A stretch of 33,767 bases of DNA, from assembly GCA_005808475.1 (NCBI GenBank), contig SYLY01000062.1, positions 1 to 33,767 of the forward strand. Reading direction: 5' to 3'. The DNA is from Acidobacteriota bacterium. Its GTDB lineage: Bacteria; Acidobacteriota; Terriglobia; Bryobacterales; Bryobacteraceae. Under the pieces are notes generated by a model, which was not told the origin of the DNA, did not search any database, and worked only from the letters and a program-made list of their open reading frames with translations. Positions within the stretch are counted from its first letter, which is position 1. Every line of letters starts with the position of its first letter. Positions 22,612 to 31,075 of this stretch are shown piece by piece. A program made the position numbers and the translations under genes.

Positions 22612-23600
22612 TGCAGTTCGGCTCCGGGGGTAAGCCGCCGCTCGGCATATTGTTCGACTGCTCGATGGGCGAGCGCATCGACGAGGTGCTCGCGTTGTGT
22701 CTGCTCTATGGATTCGACGGCAAGAACGAGTGCCGCGTATCGTCGATCAGCGTGACCAAGGCGAATCTGAAGGCGGCCGCGCTGGCCGACGCGATCGGGC
22801 GGTTCTACGCGGGCGAGGTGAGCGCCGCGTTCGCGGCCTTTTCCCGCACGTTGCCGGTCGGCTTGGCTACCGATGGGTATCTGGCGGCGGATACGCCGAT
22901 GCTCGCCGTCACCGCCAAACACAAGCATTCGGTGAACAAGCTGGTGGACACCGCGGAGCCTTCCGTGGTGCTGCGCAACGCGCTCACCGCGCAGCAGGAC
23001 GGCAACTGCGCGATGGTGTCCACGGGTTCGGCGAACAACCTGGCGAGACTGCTCGACCTGCACGCTTCCAGGCAATGGATCGAGAGCAAACCGAAGGTGC
23101 TGGTGCTGGCGATCGCCGATCCGGGCAGCGCCAGATCGACACGCAAAGTGCTCGCCGAATGGCCTGGACCCGTCGTGGTGATAGGACCGGAAGTGGGTGA
23201 GGCAGTGCCGTTTCCCGCCGCGAGCATCGAGAAGGATTTCGCGTGGTCGCCCGCGCATCCGGCGGCCGACGCCTATCGAGCCGCCAAGGCGATGCCGTAT
23301 GACGCGCCCACCACGGCGCTGGCGGCGGTGCTGTACGCGGTGAAGCCAGAGGGTTACTTTACGGTCTCGGAATCCGGCACGGCGTCGATCGACGATTCCG
23401 GCCAGTTGCGATTCGCTCCCGGCGCGGGCAAGCACAAACGGCTGTCGGTGGATCCGGCGAACGCGGAGAAGATCCGGAAGGTCTACACGGAGATGGCGAG
23501 CGCGAAACCGGTCCAGCGTCAGCGCCGCACCCGTCCGCCCCAGCAACAGCAGCAGACGCCGCCTCCCAAGGTGGAAACGCCCAAGCCTCCCGCTCCATGA
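22611..23600 (+). CDS. Nucleoside-hydrolase-like protein with degenerate metal site
   Basis: A 329-residue protein with the overall look of inosine/uridine-preferring nucleoside hydrolases: an N-terminal strand-loop ILFDCSMGERIDEVLALCLL, then KHKHSVNKLVDTAEPSVVLRNAL and MVSTGSANNLARLLDL. In related enzymes with the DTDMGNDVDDALAL form, the loop's Asp residues bind Ca2+. Here only Asp16 and Asp24 remain; Ser18, Glu21, Arg22 and Glu25 replace the others. Hydrolysis is therefore doubtful, and a binding or regulatory role is as likely. The last ~30 residues are a Gln/Pro/Arg-rich tail. No signal peptide is seen. Start at ATG 22611, overlapping the DUF1552 stop by one base; the longer frame from 22323 is a shadow. 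It overlaps the DUF4202 gene by 4 nt. Confidence 0.8.
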   Translation: MQFGSGGKPPLGILFDCSMGERIDEVLALCLLYGFDGKNECRVSSISVTKANLKAAALADAIGRFYAGEVSAAFAAFSRTLPVGLATDGYLAADTPMLAVTAKHKHSVNKLVDTAEPSVVLRNALTAQQDGNCAMVSTGSANNLARLLDLHASRQWIESKPKVLVLAIADPGSARSTRKVLAEWPGPVVVIGPEVGEAVPFPAASIEKDFAWSPAHPAADAYRAAKAMPYDAPTTALAAVLYAVKPEGYFTVSESGTASIDDSGQLRFAPGAGKHKRLSVDPANAEKIRKVYTEMASAKPVQRQRRTRPPQQQQQTPPPKVETPKPPAP

Positions 23601-24184
23601 CGGATTCGCGATTCGGCGCGGCCATCGCCGCCATCGACGCACGGAACGCGGACGATCCGCACACGATTGTCGTCAACGGCGCGGTCAGGCCGAAGGAGCA
23701 GGCTCACGCGGAGATGGTTTTCGACCAGGTGCGCCGGCTTCGTCCCGGTGCATCGGAACCGCTCCTGCTGGCGGCGCGCGCTCACCACGTACGGCGCTGG
23801 TCCATCCCGCGGGACAGTCATGGCGCCGGGCGCGTCGCGTACCTGACCTGGCGATCCGCGTTGAAAGAGGTGCATGCGGCCGAACTCCGCGCCGCCATGT
23901 CAGCCGCCGGGTACGGCGAAGCGGAGATCGCCCGCGCCGAGTTCCTGGTGCGCCGCCGCGATCCCCGGCGCGACCCGGAGGTTCAGACGCTCGAGGACGC
24001 CATCTGCCTGGTTTTCCTCGACACCCAACTGCAGGAGGTGGCGGGGAAGCTGGATCGGGCCAAAATAGTGGATATACTGCGAAAGACGATGCGCAAGATG
24101 AGCCCCGAGGGAATCGCGGCGGCGCTGCGCCTGGACCTGCCGGGCGGCGGCCGGGAACTGTTGCTGGAAGCGGCCGGCGCATGA
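23597..24184 (+). CDS. DUF4202 family protein
   Basis: A 195-residue cytoplasmic protein matching DUF4202 along its whole length: RFGAAIAAIDARNADDP, the VRPKEQAHAEMVFDQV helix, LLAARAHHVRRWSIPRDSH, YLTWRSALKEVHAAEL, VQTLEDAICLVFLDTQL and the C-terminal KIVDILRKTMRKMSPEGIAAAL. The HH and E/D positions resemble an HD-like helical fold, but the family's biochemistry is unknown to me. It overlaps both neighbours by ATGA (23597 and 24181). No link between DUF4202 and nucleoside-hydrolase-like proteins is known to me, so the pairing may be a lineage-specific operon. Confidence 0.9.
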   Translation: MTDSRFGAAIAAIDARNADDPHTIVVNGAVRPKEQAHAEMVFDQVRRLRPGASEPLLLAARAHHVRRWSIPRDSHGAGRVAYLTWRSALKEVHAAELRAAMSAAGYGEAEIARAEFLVRRRDPRRDPEVQTLEDAICLVFLDTQLQEVAGKLDRAKIVDILRKTMRKMSPEGIAAALRLDLPGGGRELLLEAAGA

Positions 24185-26310
24185 GTCGCGTCATCGGACC
24201 CGCGATCCTACTTCTGCTGAGCATCGCATTCTATTGGCGGCTGGTGCTGACCAATCAGTACACTTGGCTCGATTCGCCCGACCTGGCCAATATGGTGGCG
24301 CCGCGGTTCCAGTTCATGGCCGCCGAGTGGCACCACCTGCGATTCCCCCTGTGGGACCCGTATCAGTGGTGTGGACAGCCCTTCCTCGGCCAATGGACCG
24401 GCGCGGCGATGCCGCTCAACTGGCCCCTGTTCGTGTTCGGAGGATTCGATCAGGGCAAGCTGCGGTTCGATCTGATGAACTGGTACTTCGTGCTCTGCCA
24501 CTGGCTGGGCGCGGTCTTCTGCTACTGGCTGTGCCGCGATGTGGGACGGTCGCGCGGCGCGTCGATTCTGGCGGGCTGCATCTTCTCGTTCGGCGGATAT
24601 TTCGGGTCGACCGACTGGCCGGAAGTGTTCACCGGAATCCTGTGGACGCCACTGGCGTTCCTGTTCCTGTTGCGATCGCGCCGCGGCGAGCGGCCCGTTG
24701 CCAGCGCGGCTCTGGCGGGTTTGTTCTGCGGCATATCCTGGCTGAGCGGCCACCATCAGGCGCCGTACTACCTGACCCTCGCCGTCTCCGCTACATGGCT
24801 GGGGTTGGCTGTCGCGGACGGGCGGCTCCGGCCGCTTCGAGACGCGGCAATCACGATCGTATTCGCCGTGTTCGGCGGAGCGATGCAGTTGCTGCCGGGC
24901 CATGAGTACGGCAAGCTCGCCTATCGGTGGGCGGGGACCAAGGAGCCTCTGACGTGGGCGGATTCGATCCCCTATGACGTACACATGCGGTACGCGTTGC
25001 AGGCGCCCGATCTGTTCGGAATCGTGTTGCAGGGCTACGGAGGTCACGTCAGCCTGCTGATCGGCGCGGCCGCGGCAGTGCTGGTGGTTCGCGGTGTGGT
25101 GGCCCATTGGGGCGACGTCGCCGTGCGCGTCATGACGCTGGTGGCGGTCGGCGGCCTGCTGTTTTCCATGGCCGAATGGAACGTGTTCTATGGCGCGCTG
25201 TACGCCCTGGTTCCGGGGTTCGAGAAGGCGCGCGTGCCCGCCCGTACGACAATGCTCTTCGGCTTCGCGGTGGGACCGCTGGCGGCGTTCGGGCTGGACT
25301 CGTTGCGGGAGCGGGTGCCGCGGCGGCTGATCCACGGGGTTCTGGCGGCGGGCGCGGCTAGCGCCTGCGTGGCGCTCGCATTGGGCGCGGTCGGTAAGGG
25401 CGATCAGATCGCCCGATTCTCGGCCGTTGGCTTCGCGCTGGTGGCGGCGGCCGGGGTGCTCGCGTCCGGCAGCCGGTGGATTCCCGCCGGCATGATCGCG
25501 TTGGCGATGATCGAAATGAATCAGGCGCGCGTGTTGCTGCCCATCCTCGAGCCATCGCCGGATTCCCCACTGAAGAGGCTTTCCGCCCACCGGGATCTCG
25601 AGATCTTTCTGAAAGGGCAGCCCGGACCCCATCGCGTGGAATACGCCGACGAGATCGGTTACAACTTCGGCCAGTGGCGGCTAATCGAAGCGATCGGCGG
25701 CTTCGGAGCGGGCTTCACCGTCAACATGCACGAGATGGATTGGCCCGGCGAGAAAACCCGCGACCTGCTCGGCGTCACCTACACCATCGCCAAGAAGCCC
25801 ACTCGGAGAGGTCAGGAGGAGGTATTCTCCGGCCAGGACGGGTGGAAGATCTTCAGGAACCCCGGTGCGTTTCCGCGCGCGTGGATCGTGCGGGAGGCGC
25901 GGGCCGCGAAGGACCGGAAGGCAGTTCGCGAAGGTGTGGTCGATCCCGCCGCCGACCTGCGCCGAGTCGCGTTCGTGATGGGGGATCCTCCCAAACTGGA
26001 CGGCTGCGGCGACGCGGGCTCGGTCCGTTGGCTCGATCGCAAGGCGGGACGCATCCGGCTGGAGGCGTCGTCCGGATGCCGGGGGATGCTGGTAGTGGCC
26101 GATACCTGGTACCCCGGGTGGAAAGCGCGTGTGGACGGAGCGTCCGAGCCTGTGCTGGAGGTGGATGGCGGGTTGCGGGGCGTGGTGCTGGGGCCGGGCA
26201 AACACATGATCGAAATGTACTTCGCGCCGTGGTCTTTTTACGTTGGCACGGCGATGACGGTGTCGGCGGTCGTAGCGGCGCTGCTCCTGTGGTTCCGCCT
26301 GCGGTGGTAG
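24181..26310 (+). CDS. YfhO-like polytopic membrane protein
   Basis: A 709-residue integral membrane protein. About a dozen hydrophobic segments run from residue 5 to ~450 (AILLLLSIAFYWRLVL; ILAGCIFSFGGYFGS; GILWTPLAFLFLL and others). A soluble region of ~200 residues follows, then a last membrane segment (AMTVSAVVAALLLWFRL). The layout, the N-terminal DSPDLANMVAPRFQFMAAEW and FPLWDPYQWCGQPFLGQ, and the C-terminal DTWYPGWKARVDGASEPVLEVDG match the YfhO family, GT-C-fold proteins implicated in glycosylating envelope polymers. The start overlaps the DUF4202 stop (ATGA), so it is the fifth gene of the run. An FkbM-type methyltransferase follows after 65 nt, which would suit envelope glycan work. 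Confidence 0.88.
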   Translation: MSRVIGPAILLLLSIAFYWRLVLTNQYTWLDSPDLANMVAPRFQFMAAEWHHLRFPLWDPYQWCGQPFLGQWTGAAMPLNWPLFVFGGFDQGKLRFDLMNWYFVLCHWLGAVFCYWLCRDVGRSRGASILAGCIFSFGGYFGSTDWPEVFTGILWTPLAFLFLLRSRRGERPVASAALAGLFCGISWLSGHHQAPYYLTLAVSATWLGLAVADGRLRPLRDAAITIVFAVFGGAMQLLPGHEYGKLAYRWAGTKEPLTWADSIPYDVHMRYALQAPDLFGIVLQGYGGHVSLLIGAAAAVLVVRGVVAHWGDVAVRVMTLVAVGGLLFSMAEWNVFYGALYALVPGFEKARVPARTTMLFGFAVGPLAAFGLDSLRERVPRRLIHGVLAAGAASACVALALGAVGKGDQIARFSAVGFALVAAAGVLASGSRWIPAGMIALAMIEMNQARVLLPILEPSPDSPLKRLSAHRDLEIFLKGQPGPHRVEYADEIGYNFGQWRLIEAIGGFGAGFTVNMHEMDWPGEKTRDLLGVTYTIAKKPTRRGQEEVFSGQDGWKIFRNPGAFPRAWIVREARAAKDRKAVREGVVDPAADLRRVAFVMGDPPKLDGCGDAGSVRWLDRKAGRIRLEASSGCRGMLVVADTWYPGWKARVDGASEPVLEVDGGLRGVVLGPGKHMIEMYFAPWSFYVGTAMTVSAVVAALLLWFRLRW

Positions 26311-26341
26311 GGGTATTCCCGGATTGTGGGAGTGGTGCAAT

Positions 26342-26366
26342 ATCGGACGAATCTAGGGTGTCCGAT
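26342..26366. promoter_or_regulatory. 7-bp perfect inverted repeat before the FkbM gene
   Basis: ATCGGAC (26342-26348) and GTCCGAT (26360-26366) with an 11-nt spacer, in the 65-nt gap between the YfhO-like and FkbM genes, ending 9 nt before the ATG at 26376. It could be a protein-binding site or an RNA hairpin that controls translation of the FkbM gene. No U-run follows, so it is not an obvious terminator. Confidence 0.35.
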
Positions 26367-26375
26367 GGATGGCTC

Positions 26376-27185
26376 ATGGAAGTACAACGCGCCGATGCCG
26401 TCTGCAGTCTGGTTCTCCTGCAAGGCCGGGGGATTCCCGTGGAGTGCGTCATCGACGTGGGGGCGGCGGAGGGATCGTTCTTTTTGATCCGCCACGAGGC
26501 GGGTCTGTTTCCCCGCGCGCGGCACTTTTTCGTGGACGCCATGGATGAAAACCGGCCCCTGTACGAGCGAATCGCGGCGGCGTTTCCGGCGGAGCACGCC
26601 ATCGCGGCGGCGGCGAACTTCGACGGCGAGACGGACCTGCAAGTGGATCCGGGAGCGTACAACACGCATGTCCGGGGATTGCAACCGGAGGCTCCGCGCT
26701 ACGCTTCGCGGCGGGTGGCGGTGCGTACGCTCGACGGCCTGTGCGCCGAGCGCGGGCTCGGCGGTCCGTATCTGGTCAAGGTGGATGTACAGGGAGGGGA
26801 ACTCGACGTCCTGCGCGGCGCGTGCAAGGTGCTCGAGGGCGCGTCGATCGTGGTTCTCGAGGCGCAGATCTGCTTGTTTCGGGACACGTTGCCGGATCTG
26901 ATGGAGTTCATGCGGACGCGGGACTTCGTGCTGTACGATCTGACCAACCTGTCTTACTATCAGAGCGACCACACGCTCTACCAGTGTCTGGCCGTGTTCA
27001 TCGCCCGGCGGTTCGACTTCCGGCGGCAGGAGCCGTACCCGAGCGCCAGCGCTGAGGCGACCGAACGAGAGCGGCTGGCCGCTCGCCAAAAGTACATCCG
27101 GGACCGGATCGAGCAGACCTGCGCGGTTCGCGCCGGCCCCGTCCACGCAACTCTCCCGGACGGGGCGGGTTTCAGCTTAAGATAG
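26376..27185 (+). CDS. FkbM-family methyltransferase
   Basis: A 269-residue SAM-dependent methyltransferase of the FkbM type, which O-methylates sugars and polyketides. The SAM-binding start is VECVIDVGAAEGSFF, then HFFVDAMDENRPLYERIAA, and the typical C-terminal part VAVRTLDGLCAE...LVKVDVQGGELDVLRGA. Start: ATG 26376 is preferred; an in-frame GTG at 26358 is possible but would place the inverted repeat partly inside the gene. The longer frame from 25476 is a shadow of the YfhO-like gene. The target is probably a surface glycan, given the neighbouring YfhO-like protein; this is inference. The stop is 14 nt before the next gene's ATG. Confidence 0.9.
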   Translation: MEVQRADAVCSLVLLQGRGIPVECVIDVGAAEGSFFLIRHEAGLFPRARHFFVDAMDENRPLYERIAAAFPAEHAIAAAANFDGETDLQVDPGAYNTHVRGLQPEAPRYASRRVAVRTLDGLCAERGLGGPYLVKVDVQGGELDVLRGACKVLEGASIVVLEAQICLFRDTLPDLMEFMRTRDFVLYDLTNLSYYQSDHTLYQCLAVFIARRFDFRRQEPYPSASAEATERERLAARQKYIRDRIEQTCAVRAGPVHATLPDGAGFSLR

Positions 27186-27199
27186 AAGCCTTGCCCCAG

Positions 27200-30100
27200 A
27201 TGCAGCCGCGTTTTTCGATCCTGCTGGCGCTTGCCGCCGTCGCCGCCTGGGGGCAAGAACCCGGGTCGGGCCCGGTCAGCCAGACCATTCGGACCGACTT
27301 CATCCGGTCATTCTTCCGGAACGGCTTCTCCAATCTGGTTTCGTTGCCACCGGTCGCCGACGTGCGCCGCCTGGGGTCGGTGGGGCTGGTGCAAGAATTT
27401 CTGGACCTCAACCGTCAGCAGCGATACGCGCTGGTCCGGGCGAGCACCAACGATTTCGTCGCGGAAGGCGTGGAGACGGTCTTCCAGGTCTATCCCGCGA
27501 ATTACACCTACTACTCGAGCATCGGGCCGAACACGGCCGGCTACCCTACGACGGACACCACCAACTGTCCGGCCTTCAGCGGCAACTCCTGTACCTTCCA
27601 GATCTTCGACAGGAACCACGCGCTGTTCGTGTTTCAATTCGCGACATCGACGATCAACGGCACCAACTTCGCGGTGCGGGATCCGTTTTTCACGCGTTGG
27701 CGTCTGCTCGGGGCGATGTCGGGGATGGGCGCCGCCATCGGGCCGGAAGAGGCGGTGACGTCCGGCGCTGCCACGGGCGTCGCCGGGACTCTACAACGAT
27801 TCCAGGGTGGTGGCATCTACAACCTGACTTCGGGGGCCCTGACCGGGCGATTGGTTCCCGTACAGCAGCCGGTGTGGGACGTGTACCAGTCGCAGGGCGG
27901 GCACGGTGGCTTCCTCGGATTTCCCACCGGGGATCCGCTCCTGATCTCTCCTGAGGTGCGGCGGCAAAATTTCGAGGGTGGCGCGATTGACCTCCAGGCC
28001 GGGACCGCGACTCTCCGTTTGCCTGTGGCGACCGTGGTGGTGGACGTCTCCGCGCCTACCCAGCGGCTGGGGCTGGGCGACACGATCACGCTTCAGGCGT
28101 CCACTTTCGCCGGGAACGGCGGGAGGCTGGAAGGCCGCCAAGTCGCCTGGTTGTCGTCGAATACGCGAATACTGGCATTGGATACGCGAAACAATGTCGC
28201 GACGGTTCGGGCCGTTGGCGGGGGAACGGCGGCGGTTACGGCGGTCAGCGAGGGAAAATCGAGCAGGGCGGTGACCTTCTTCGTTTCCGCGCCGTGCTGC
28301 CAGATCGGAGAGGGCGCCCCGACGGCCCTCGTTTCGCAGTCGTTCGCGGAGGCGGTCACGCGCGGACGGCTCAACTTGAAGCTGCCGTCTCCGTCGCCGG
28401 TTCGCCGCGTGGGCACGGGATACGTGCAGGAGGCGCTCGGCGCGGATGGCGCCACGGTATACCTGCTCGCCAAGCCCGATTCGAGTCCCACCACATTCAT
28501 TGTGTCCGGCGCCATCCTGGCGCGTCATGAGGAGCTCGGGGGGCCGGGCGGCGCGCTCGGCTATCCGGTCGCCGATCAGACCCTCGGAGGGCGGCAAGTC
28601 TTTGAAAACGGAGCGCTTGCTGGTAGCCCCGTCACGCTGGTCACGGCGCCGGTCCTGACTCGATGGGCCGCCCAAGGCTACGAAAGCTCTCCCGCGAGGC
28701 TGCCGGCGGCGCCGCCGAAAGAGGTGCTCAGCTTCAACGCGACTCTCGGGGTGAGTCAGACGTTCACCGGGGGAGTCTACTACGCGCACGCGAGCGGATC
28801 GCTCATCAACCGGGTGTTCCTCGTGTTGGGCGCGACTCTGACCCGGTATGACGCCGCCGGCGGCGCGGCGGGCGCGCTCGGACTGCCGGTCTCCGACGAA
28901 ACCACCCTAAGCGGACGCAGGAGGCAGGAGTTCGAGGGCGGGTTCGTCTCCTACGCGCTTGGCGAGACCGAGGCCCAGGTAGAGGCGAAACCCCGCCGTC
29001 CGCAGATCTCGGCGACTCCTGGCAGTGTCGCGGCCGGAAGCCGGATTCGCGTGGCCGCAGGTGGTTTCCGGGAAGGCTCGCGGTTGCGGATCACGGTTGG
29101 CAGCCAGCCCGACTTTCTGGTAACGACGGTCAGCGGCGCCTACGCATGGGAGATCTTCGTGCCAGTGGCTGCCGAGTCGGGGCTGGTCAACCTGCGCGCG
29201 GCCGATATCAACGGGTCCGACTTGGCGGTGGGGTCGTATGTAGTGCTTTCGACCGCGGAGACGCTGGCCCGGGTCACCAAGATCCGGGGCGACCTGCAGA
29301 CCGGATATCCGGGAGCGCGGCTGCCGCTACCGTTGCGCATTCTGGTTCGGGACGAGAACGGCACCCCGCTCACGGGGGTGACGGTCCGGTTCAATCCCTC
29401 CCCCGGAGCCGAGATCGAAGATGCGTCGGCGCGGACCGACGAAAAGGGCGAAGCCCAGGCTTACCTGCGACTGCCACTGGGCGAACTGCCAGCCCTGGCG
29501 ACAGCGGATGCCGGGCGTCAGGTGGTCACTTTCGCCGCCCGGACGATCACCGGCAGCTTCACCAATTTCCCAGCGTTCAAATTGACGGGTTCCACGGCGG
29601 AGGTGAAACTTGGCGCCGAGCAGGCCACCCTCGCGCAAAGAGGGGCCCTGTTGGCCTCTTCGGCGTCGATCCTGCGCTATCTGCAGAACAACAATGACCT
29701 CGGTTCGCCCAACGGGCTGGCCGACCCGCTTGCCCTGAATGCGTTCTTGAGGGATTTGTGCGTCTTCGACTCGCACGGCGAAAAAATCTGCGACGGCCTC
29801 TTCGCGGCGCCGGGAGCGGGCGAGAATAACGTGAATCCCTGGCGGCTCCCGGCGTTCACGGGCGGTGGGTTCGATGCCGTTCCGGTGGAAGCGACGCGGG
29901 AGAAAGTTCGCGATGTGCTCGCCGAGGGGCGGCCGGTCCTGTTGGGCTTGGCCCTTTTCTCGGGGAACACCCCGCTCGGGTCCCACTTCGTGGTGGCGAC
30001 CGGTGTAGGCGCGGGCGGCCAAATGCTCATCCACGATCCGTCACCGGTGCTCGACCGCGCGTTGCTCGACGACTACTTGGCCGGATTCACCGCCGGCGGC

Positions 30101-31075
30101 GCTTCCGTTCGGGGCGTCCTCACCGCGGCGATCGACTTCGATACCCGAGCCTCAGGTTCGGGTGCGTTCGTTGTCGCGGCGGGCGCCGAGCCCTCGGTGG
30201 CGTCTCGAACCGGGTTCTGTGGCTCCGTGGCGTCGTGGCCATCGCGCGCCTTTGGCGCGGCGCTGCCGGGCTCCGCCGGAGCGTCCTACTTCCGCTATTG
30301 CCCTGGCGGCTCCAGCGAGTACCAGCTAGAGGCCGCGGGTCCGATGCTATTTCTCGACCTGGGCAATACCGGGGGCCAGTTCGCGCTGGACGGCGCGGCT
30401 CCCGCGTATCGGGCGAGCCGCCTGGCCAACCTTTGGCAGCCGTCGCCGCTCGACGTTTCGTTCAGCGCCGCGTCGGTCCTGAACGCCGCGAGTCTGACGC
30501 CGTCACTGTCGCCGGGGACTCTCGCGACTTTGCTCGGCTCCGGACTGGCCAAAACGGGGGAACCGCCCGTGATCGCCGTAGGAGGACAGGCCGCAACCGT
30601 CATAGCAGCCACGCCCTTTCAGGTGAGCTTCCGGATTCCAGAAAGCCTTGCTCCGGGCGTCCACCCCCTCGCGGTGACCTCGCCGTTCGGACAAACCGAG
30701 CGGGAGGTGAACTTGGTCGAATTCTCGCCGGCCCTCTTCACGTCGGACGGACGGCGAGCCGTGGCCGTCAACCAGAATGGAGCGGCGAACACGACCGCGA
30801 ACCCGGCGCGCCGCGGAGAGGTTATCGTTTTCTACGGAACGGGCTTCGGCGCTCTGCGGGCGCAAGGGAATCAGCAACTCACCGTCACGCCTCCGGTGGT
30901 TGAGATCAACGGCCGGACCGTGGCGGTACAATACGCCGGGGCCTCTCCCGGACAACCCGGCGTTTACCAGTTCAATGTGGCAATTCCCACCGATCTACCG
31001 CCCGGACTCTCCGTGGAGGTGCGGTTCCGGCAGGGTTCCGTCGCCGCTCCACCGGTCCTTGCGGCGATTCAATAG
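27200..31075 (+). CDS. Large secreted multidomain protein: LGFP-like repeats, Big domains, C39-like pseudopeptidase, TIGR03437
   Basis: A 1291-residue exported protein (signal FSILLALAAVAAWGQ). Order seen: LGFP-like repeats at ~180 (GMGAAIGPEE), ~236 (GGFLGFPTGD...FEGGAID), ~450 (GALGYPVAD...FENGAL) and ~557 (GALGLPVSD...FEGGFVSY); a Big_2-like Ig domain at ~282-363; a Big_1-like domain at ~700-787 (LVRDENGTPLTGVTVRF...TDEKGEA); a C39-peptidase-like domain at ~813-963; and a C-terminal TIGR03437 module (SAASVLNAASLTPSLSPGTL to the end, ~1093-1291). LGFP repeats are linked to cell-wall association in other bacteria, so surface attachment is likely. The C39-like part keeps GSHFVVATGV (His) and IHDPS (Asp) but has LLASSAS where the CGPAS cysteine motif should be. 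Start: ATG 27200 or TTG 27191. Confidence 0.85.
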   Translation: MQPRFSILLALAAVAAWGQEPGSGPVSQTIRTDFIRSFFRNGFSNLVSLPPVADVRRLGSVGLVQEFLDLNRQQRYALVRASTNDFVAEGVETVFQVYPANYTYYSSIGPNTAGYPTTDTTNCPAFSGNSCTFQIFDRNHALFVFQFATSTINGTNFAVRDPFFTRWRLLGAMSGMGAAIGPEEAVTSGAATGVAGTLQRFQGGGIYNLTSGALTGRLVPVQQPVWDVYQSQGGHGGFLGFPTGDPLLISPEVRRQNFEGGAIDLQAGTATLRLPVATVVVDVSAPTQRLGLGDTITLQASTFAGNGGRLEGRQVAWLSSNTRILALDTRNNVATVRAVGGGTAAVTAVSEGKSSRAVTFFVSAPCCQIGEGAPTALVSQSFAEAVTRGRLNLKLPSPSPVRRVGTGYVQEALGADGATVYLLAKPDSSPTTFIVSGAILARHEELGGPGGALGYPVADQTLGGRQVFENGALAGSPVTLVTAPVLTRWAAQGYESSPARLPAAPPKEVLSFNATLGVSQTFTGGVYYAHASGSLINRVFLVLGATLTRYDAAGGAAGALGLPVSDETTLSGRRRQEFEGGFVSYALGETEAQVEAKPRRPQISATPGSVAAGSRIRVAAGGFREGSRLRITVGSQPDFLVTTVSGAYAWEIFVPVAAESGLVNLRAADINGSDLAVGSYVVLSTAETLARVTKIRGDLQTGYPGARLPLPLRILVRDENGTPLTGVTVRFNPSPGAEIEDASARTDEKGEAQAYLRLPLGELPALATADAGRQVVTFAARTITGSFTNFPAFKLTGSTAEVKLGAEQATLAQRGALLASSASILRYLQNNNDLGSPNGLADPLALNAFLRDLCVFDSHGEKICDGLFAAPGAGENNVNPWRLPAFTGGGFDAVPVEATREKVRDVLAEGRPVLLGLALFSGNTPLGSHFVVATGVGAGGQMLIHDPSPVLDRALLDDYLAGFTAGGASVRGVLTAAIDFDTRASGSGAFVVAAGAEPSVASRTGFCGSVASWPSRAFGAALPGSAGASYFRYCPGGSSEYQLEAAGPMLFLDLGNTGGQFALDGAAPAYRASRLANLWQPSPLDVSFSAASVLNAASLTPSLSPGTLATLLGSGLAKTGEPPVIAVGGQAATVIAATPFQVSFRIPESLAPGVHPLAVTSPFGQTEREVNLVEFSPALFTSDGRRAVAVNQNGAANTTANPARRGEVIVFYGTGFGALRAQGNQQLTVTPPVVEINGRTVAVQYAGASPGQPGVYQFNVAIPTDLPPGLSVEVRFRQGSVAAPPVLAAIQ

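Noticed and set aside
25476..26375. A long 5' extension of the FkbM methyltransferase frame
   Set aside because: It is the out-of-frame translation of the YfhO-like gene; the methyltransferase fold begins after 26376.
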